Source: Paraglomus occultum
Lineage: Eukaryota; Glomeromycota; Glomeromycetes; Paraglomerales; Paraglomeraceae
Reading direction: 5' to 3'
Assembly (NCBI GenBank): GCA_910592205.1
Contig: CAJVPJ010000353.1
Coordinates: forward strand, 1-27,423
DNA: 27,423 nt
Shown: positions 21,695 through 27,423 of the stretch, piece by piece
Layout: every line of letters begins with the position of its first letter
Position numbering within the stretch: the first letter of the stretch is position 1
Notes under the pieces: model-generated
Databases searched by the model: none
What the model was told of the DNA's origin: nothing
The model's input: only the letters and a program-made list of their open reading frames with translations
Translations under genes and position numbers: made by a program

Positions 21695-21742
21695 GTTAAA
21701 TCGGACCTTTGTTAAATCGGACCTTTGTTAAATCGGACTTTA
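21695..21742. repeat. Three tandem copies of a 16-bp unit
   Basis: GTTAAATCGGACCTTT occurs at 21695-21710 and identically at 21711-21726. The third copy, 21727-21742, diverges in its last bases (GACTTTACC). Confidence 0.9.
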
Positions 21743-24700
21743 CCGTGTATGAATTTAATAAGAAACATTTAAAGAGTAGAATGGTTTATAACTATTGATG
21801 AACAATGACTGTGTATGTCAACAATAAATATGTTAGCAGAGTAAATTCAAGTGTATATATTTAGCCGTCAATATTACGAGTTTACAAATTTAACGAATAA
21901 AATAAAACATTTACAATTTGATTAGGCCCGCACATGAGTGGCTTCTGATTTGCTAATGCTTCAAGAACAATCGGGTATTACAACTGAAAAAGGGCTGGCA
22001 CGTGACTTCCATTATCGAACTTTATTGCTGCCGGGATATTTTGTACAAAAAATAAAAAAGCGCGTTTGATAAAATAAAGCCGCAGAGTTATAGCTTTACA
22101 AAACTTTGGGAAAAAAGGCTTATATTTAATTAATAGAGAAAAATATTACATGCCGAGCTTATAATTACAATAACGCGGTAGAAAACAATTAATCGGAAAT
22201 GCTGTTATTTGCTGAGTGGATAACAATAGTGACTAAAAGTGTAAACGTTGACGTTTTATTCTAGCAAAGATGTCTTGGAAAGCATTTGCAGTTGATAAAT
22301 GTCATTAGTGGTCAATAGACAATTTTTTGGCAGGATCAAAATATTGGAATAAATACTATTGTAGCACTGTAAAATGTAATACAAAGTAATTACTGGCTGA
22401 GTGTCATGCGAGTTCGTTTGCTTTCGCAATATTCCTGATATGGTTTCTATTTAATTATTATGACAGCATGAGACTTTTCCAGATGTAGAAATTATATAAA
22501 TGTTTAACAAGATAATGTATTGGGTGTTAAAAGTTTAGATCAAACTTAAAACTGTCAAAAGATAAGTAAATGTATCAAGTTTGTACAATACTGCAAGATA
22601 GACTGCCAGCCATCTCTTCAACGCTGTTAACTATCGGACATGCAAAAAATCTTTCAGAATCTGTATTTCTTCTTTCTTAAGTTGGTGGGTACAACATTTT
22701 GATTTGTACACTGACTTGTCACGATTTGAACAATCTTGTCTCAAAGAATAGTTGAATATCACATTTCCCATATTTGCGATCGGATAATGTTTACAAATTA
22801 ATCACATCAGTACTATTAATTGAGATCAATCTGCGAGCAATAAACACAGTATGTGTTGTACTTTTGCAAAATGTACCGTACCATTGTATTATCGGTAACC
22901 AGTTATCACCAAGAAATAGCCCTGGTAATCATATTTAAAAGAGTTGTTTACCTTAGAAGAAAGAGAGAGAGAAAAATTGTTTAAGCCAACGTTAGAAACA
23001 AATATTCCATTTTATTCATTAATCAGTTACCGTTAAGAATACCTGTATTATACATTCTAGACTGACGTAAACTTTTTTTTTTGTCTGACGTATGGTAACA
23101 ACGTGTTTAATGAAGGATCATCATTGGATGATTTGATTTCCTGATTTGTAACATTTTAAGGTAATGATTGAATCACATGTCCAAAATCATGCTTATTACT
23201 GGTCAGTATTTCCGGTTGAACTACTTTAGTGTAAACATTATTCCGTTTAAACCGCATATGATAACATGCAAAATCATCGTTATATACAGAAGTAGGCATA
23301 AGTATCCGAACGGTCCTAATGCGGGATATGAATGAGCGAACAATTTGAAAGCTTCCCTGCCGTATAATACCCTGATCGGATATCGACGACGGCAAAATTT
23401 CCAAACCTCAAACTTAATCTCGACACTTTTCCAACGAATTTTTATTTGTTCTACATCATCAGAATGCATTCATATAACTGTTGACCGAATCACTGTAATT
23501 TCTACTGTAAAGTGCTCGTGATATCAATAATGTTATACGTATCGATTACCAATCATAGTAACAATATTATTTCAAAAATATAGACACTAACAAAAAAATA
23601 ATGTCAATCGACAAGACCCATGTGGAGATATGGATTTTTAAAGCTTATGTTCGAAATATGCGATATGCGATTTGCTTATGTTTTTGTTTTCTAATGCTAA
23701 ATAGATGTTTGGAAAACTTGCAGATAACAGTTAATCAGACTGAAATTTGACAGATTCATGACTTATCCTCAGGAAAGCTTGACAAAGAATTCTTCAAAAT
23801 ACAGAAAATCGTGCCGATTCTTTAAGGGTTAACTACGACTAATAAACCTATTAACAAATAAATAACTAAAGCTCCAAAGTACAAGTTCTAATTCTAATTA
23901 TTTTATCCTCACAACTTATAGCATTGGAGGAGCTGACTCTCCTAACCTCATTACTTGAGTTGCAAAATTTTATGTTATGCTTTTGAGTTGCTATCGTTGA
24001 CGTTGATAGGCTGTCGATACAGATTGAAAAATTAACTGAATTTGCAGTTGCAGGTACCGGCCTCTATTCTGCAAAAAATTGGGGAGTGGGTGTTAATTCA
24101 ATTGCGGACATTATCATATTTTATCGGGTTTAGCTTCTTTCTAAATGCATGCCATTATATTTATGCCGTTGATAATTTGTCATAAGCAGTAATTAGTATG
24201 GTACTTGGATAAAAACTAGGAGTTATTCTTCACCATTCTAGTAGATCGACACGCTCATGCGCTCGTGTGACTAATAATTATATACCTCATTTTATTTCAA
24301 CTAATAATAATGCAGTCATTAGAAAATACTCAAACATTCTCGTATCTATTCTATCATATTCGATCGACATAACAATAATACAATTTTCTGTCTGTTTAAT
24401 TAATCCCTGCGGTAAGCGCTGGTTGTTTACTTGCAAATGCATGTTTCAATGCAAGATGAACGATATGACGAAATCATATTTCCCATTCCTAAATGACGTG
24501 CATAATAACAATTTCCTATGTGATGATACAGCGTTTTTCGATTCATCTATTTCATATTAATTTTTCTATAAGAAGGACTCATGAATATTACTTGAAAATA
24601 TGAAAAAGTAAAAGCTATCTGGTGTCCACAAATTACACGCAAATTTGAAAGATCAGATTTCAATATCGCGATAAGTTAGGTCTTCAATAATCACAATATG

Positions 24701-24906
24701 TACTATTGCAAAATCGAAGCCTACTATTAGAAATTGTGATAAATTTTGCGATATCGTAATAATGCGGTGGAAGCAAAGTGAAGCACTAGCGATATATACA
24801 TCTTGTACCGATAATGCTGGTTTTACATGTTAGACCATAACAACAGATTATTCAACTATTGGAGATCCGGTGATGTAACACAATAAACGATGAGAATGCT
24901 CTCTCT
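21743..24906. other. 3.2-kb AT-rich spacer, no gene recognised
   Basis: ORFs 23156-23404 and 23221-23469 (minus, overlapping) and 24267-24560 (plus, 97 codons, Asn/Ile-rich) match nothing I know. Short inverted segments occur at 24690-24749. I see no transposase, no long terminal repeats and no tRNA. The last part should contain the promoter, if any, of the kinase-like locus at 24907. Confidence 0.45.
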
Positions 24907-27139
24907 ATGTCTGATTTTGTTGATAATCCAGCAATTGATAACTTAAAATCTTCCTTAGAAGTTGTACTGAACAAAAAGCTTGAATGGATTCATTACGAAA
25001 ACATCACTGACATAGAGCCGACTCAAATTGACAACGTCTACTATGCTATTCGCATGTACGATAACATCGTGTTAGTACTGCTTGGAAGTAGTGAAGAATG
25101 TACACCGACACTAGTGAGCGAGTTTGCCAGAATATAGGATGAAAATAAGAAATAACTTTGCGTTTGGGGTTGATCAAGGAGGTAAATTATAAGAAGTTTG
25201 AAATTGTTGGCACAATCTCACCAGTCTACTCGAAAAACTAAACTTGCAAAGCCAGCGGAAAATCAGTGCCAGCCGCTTAGTAAAAGCTACTTACTCTCAA
25301 CACACAAGTACGAAATCGATGTCAGTCAATTTAGACGATACAAAAGATGGCTCAATTATCCAATGCTCTCATAAAAGGATTTACCAAATATGATGGCAAC
25401 TATTACATGGTTACTACGACACGCTTCTACCATTATTATTATCGATATGGATTTTGCTCTGCATGCGGAATACTTCGATGTAGTCCAGTGTGTGGTGCAT
25501 CTGTGGACATAAACAATTATCCGATGGATGGACTAGCAAGAATAAGCAACTTGATGAGTTTATTAAAAAGTCTCAATTACAAACAAACTCACCAAATAAC
25601 GCCTATTTGAATGGATTCCATTTGATTGTATTGATGATTGGGTTAAATGGGTAGACATATATGGACTGCTACCTGCTCGTGCACGTATCAAATTGATTCG
25701 GCTTAGAATAACAGATGAAACACCTGATTTATATTATGCCGAGGTAAACTATTTACTAATGCGTCACACTTGTTGAATAGTTTAAATAATTATTGACTTG
25801 TATTATTTATCATTTTCACTAGTTACTATTACTGTATGTAATAGGTATCCAGATATTCTTACCACGAGTGTTTGGGTTACCATCGGATTCACTTATGATC
25901 CATTGTGGAGACAGTATTATCTAATAAACGGTTATGAGAATGGATTATGCCTGGCGTGTATACGGCAATTAAAACCCAAGACAGATGCATTCTGTTACGA
26001 ATGTAAAGCACCAAGACCTCCCGATTGGACCACAGGCAACAAGCCATTAGATTCGTTTGTCATGAAATCATGGAAGAATATAATGCATGAATACGATGCG
26101 TATATACAGTGGATCGAATACTCTCTATTGACCAATATACAAGAGATGACATCATTACGCCATGGATGTACACATATAGCGGAATGGCTAGAATCGACAA
26201 CAAATGAATTGACGCGTGTGACACTCAGAAAGATAGTCGACGAACAAAACGATCAATCGTTTGATTTTTATCAGGTAAATTATTTTACATGTAAACTATG
26301 CGATTAATAACGCACGTTAAATTGACAAGCGTTGTAAGAGACTGTATTTGTTTACTCACAAACAGCTAACTAAGAAATACCCCGACATATTAACACCGGA
26401 CAATATTTGGATAATTGGAATTACTCAGGAGTCATCTACTCGGGAATATTATTTAGTGTTCTACTACGACGTACATACTATAGTGGACAGGTTTATACAA
26501 CGTAGCCACGATGTCAAGTACATGCAGTACGGCGACTTTTATGAACTCGAAGAAATCGGATCTGGTGGCTACAGAACAGTTTATACTGCTAAATATAGAA
26601 ATGTTTTAGAAGTGCAGGGTATGCGAGAAATTGTCGTACTCAAACGGTTTAAATGTTTTGATGAAATGCCGGAATTATTTATTTCCGAGGTAAGCAATAA
26701 TAATAATTGATATCAATTAGAAATCGATATTTAATTTGATGCTGTAATTATCTTTATTTATAGTTCCGAAATCATGCCAAGTGCATGAGTGGTTTCGGTT
26801 ATCATTTCCTTAATCTTCACGGAGTCAGAAACAAAAGAATATATGATTGTTATGCAACATGCTAATAACGGTGGTCTTTTATCTTATTTGGATCGAAATA
26901 TTAACAAATTAACGTGGAGAATGAAATTAGTGCGTTTGAGGGATATTGCATATTTTCTGACATATGTGCACCAAAAAATGAGGTGTTTACTGCATGAATA
27001 CAAAGTAATATCTGAATGCATGGATTAAATAATCTATAATGATCGTGATAGACAGGATCTAATTAACATGCTAGATAGTGGCTTCAATAGTAATAGTGTG
27101 TGGTCTATTAGTGATCTTTGTGTCAATAAAATTGCTTAG
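24907..27139 (+). pseudogene. Degenerate kinase-like gene: three N-lobe units with two zinc ribbons
   Basis: Paralogue of the gene at 1-460. Unit 1 (24907 to about 25450) has E-W-I-H-Y-E-N-I-T and L-V-L-L-G-S-S-E-E-C-T-P but no Gly loop or lysine. Ribbon 1 is about 25455-25560 (C-S-A-C, W-C-I-C, then W-T-S-K-N-K). Unit 2 starts near 25612 with E-W-I-P-F-D and ends in Y-P-D-I-L-T...I-G-F-T...Y-Y-L-I. Ribbon 2 (C-L-A-C...C-Y-E-C, W-T-T-G-N-K) leads to W-I-E-Y. Unit 3 contains the only kinase-like Gly loop, G-S-G-G-Y-R-T-V-Y, plus V-V-L-K, the alphaC start and a hinge M-Q-H-A-N-N-G-G. The catalytic loop is degraded and D-F-G reads D-L-C. Intact introns: 26275-26365 and 26690-26763, both phase 0; a third candidate starts at 25744. 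Damage: TAG at 25135 with about 150 bp inserted, a 1-nt loss near 25365, a GT gain near 25491, a shift near 25610, a 2-nt loss near 26824, TAA at 27026-27028. Probably not translated as one protein. Confidence 0.75.
25137..25289. other. Insert of about 150 bp interrupting the kinase-like pseudogene
   Basis: The left-edge paralogue reads R-I-Y-S-L-S-T-H-K-Y without a break. Here the same codons are split between A-G-A-A-T-A-T-A at 25129-25136 and the T-A-C-T-T-A-C-T-C that resumes at 25288. The segment has no terminal inverted repeats that I can see. TA dinucleotides border both ends, which may be a target duplication or coincidence. It does not begin with GT, so it is not a standard intron. 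Confidence 0.55.
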
Positions 27140-27222
27140 CATATATTTTCAGACTTTATATATCTTGTTCAGTTGAGCATATTACCATTGATGATAAAAA
27201 TAATATATAGGATTACCCATAT

Positions 27223-27423
27223 ATGGAAGTTTATAATTATAATGGTTCGACTGAATATGAAAAAGCCATGCGCTTCTTAGAGATAGGTTGCGGTTGTGGT
27301 TGCTCGAAAATGATTCCGAGAGAAAAATTTGCCGAATTACGTGAGGCGTTTCAAGCTCTCTCTCGATCCGAACAAGATGTATTTTTAATGGCCCAATTAA
27401 AAGCAATGAATGGTGGAGAAATA
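27223..27423 (+). CDS. Cys-rich N-terminal domain protein, possibly transposase-like (runs off right edge)
   Basis: Sixty-seven open codons from ATG 27223 to the edge; an in-frame TAG at 27208-27210 supports this start unless there is an upstream exon. The peptide has G-C-G-C-G-C-S-K near residues 28-35, then K-F-A-E-L-R-E-A-F-Q-A-L-S-R and E-Q-D-V-F-L-M-A-Q-L-K. From memory this Cys-rich start followed by an F-x2-LR-x2-F-x2-LS-x2-EQD helix belongs to a family present in many copies in Glomeromycotina genomes and usually attached to a transposase-like C-terminus, but that part is outside the window. The short distance after the broken kinase (84 bp) suggests a mobile element may have landed here. 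Moderately sure of the reading frame, unsure of the function. Confidence 0.5.
   Translation, partial: MEVYNYNGSTEYEKAMRFLEIGCGCGCSKMIPREKFAELREAFQALSRSEQDVFLMAQLKAMNGGEI

Noticed and set aside
1-27423. CRISPR array, operon or bacterial gene cluster
   Set aside because: No direct repeats with regular spacers were seen, genes have spliceosomal introns and wide spacing, and the domains are eukaryotic.

Overview
The window looks like nuclear DNA of a filamentous fungus, most likely an arbuscular mycorrhizal fungus (Glomeromycotina). Three things point that way. Genes carry short introns of roughly 75-130 bp with GT...AG ends. Gene density is low and the spacers are AT-rich. Several gene types present are, from memory, strongly expanded in that group: a BTB-BACK-TLDc protein, and kinase-like proteins with a zinc-ribbon module joined to a kinase lobe by a W-T-x-G-N linker. 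The host assignment is inference; there is no rRNA or other marker gene to confirm it.

Layout, left to right. (1) Bases 1-460, minus strand: the intact 5' part of a kinase-N-lobe/zinc-ribbon gene that runs off the left edge. (2) 2473-4303, plus: a complete three-exon BTB-BACK-TLDc gene (557 aa). (3) 8377-12331, plus: a complete five-exon KIN1/MARK/PAR-1-type kinase (1170 aa) with a long polyglutamine N-terminal tract and a C-terminal KA1 domain. (4) 15140-15691 and 18289-19089, plus: two unnamed genes whose first ~50 residues are clearly homologous (19 of 47 identical, no gaps, ending in E-N-I-N-P-D), followed by unrelated basic or low-complexity tails. (5) 20083-21024, minus: an intronless membrane-anchored short-chain dehydrogenase. 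(6) 24907-27139, plus: a degenerate paralogue of the gene at the left edge, reading as three successive kinase-N-lobe-like units, the first two each followed by a zinc ribbon, with stops and frameshifts. (7) 27223-27423, plus: the start of a Cys-rich ORF, possibly transposase-like, running off the right edge.

Most of the rest is AT-rich spacer with microsatellites and no convincing genes. The genes do not form a pathway or operon. KIN1 and the BTB-TLDc gene are ordinary cellular genes. The points of interest are the outward-facing kinase-like pair flanking the window, the three-unit N-lobe architecture of the right copy, the small ENINPD paralogue family, and a 16-bp triple repeat upstream of the dehydrogenase.
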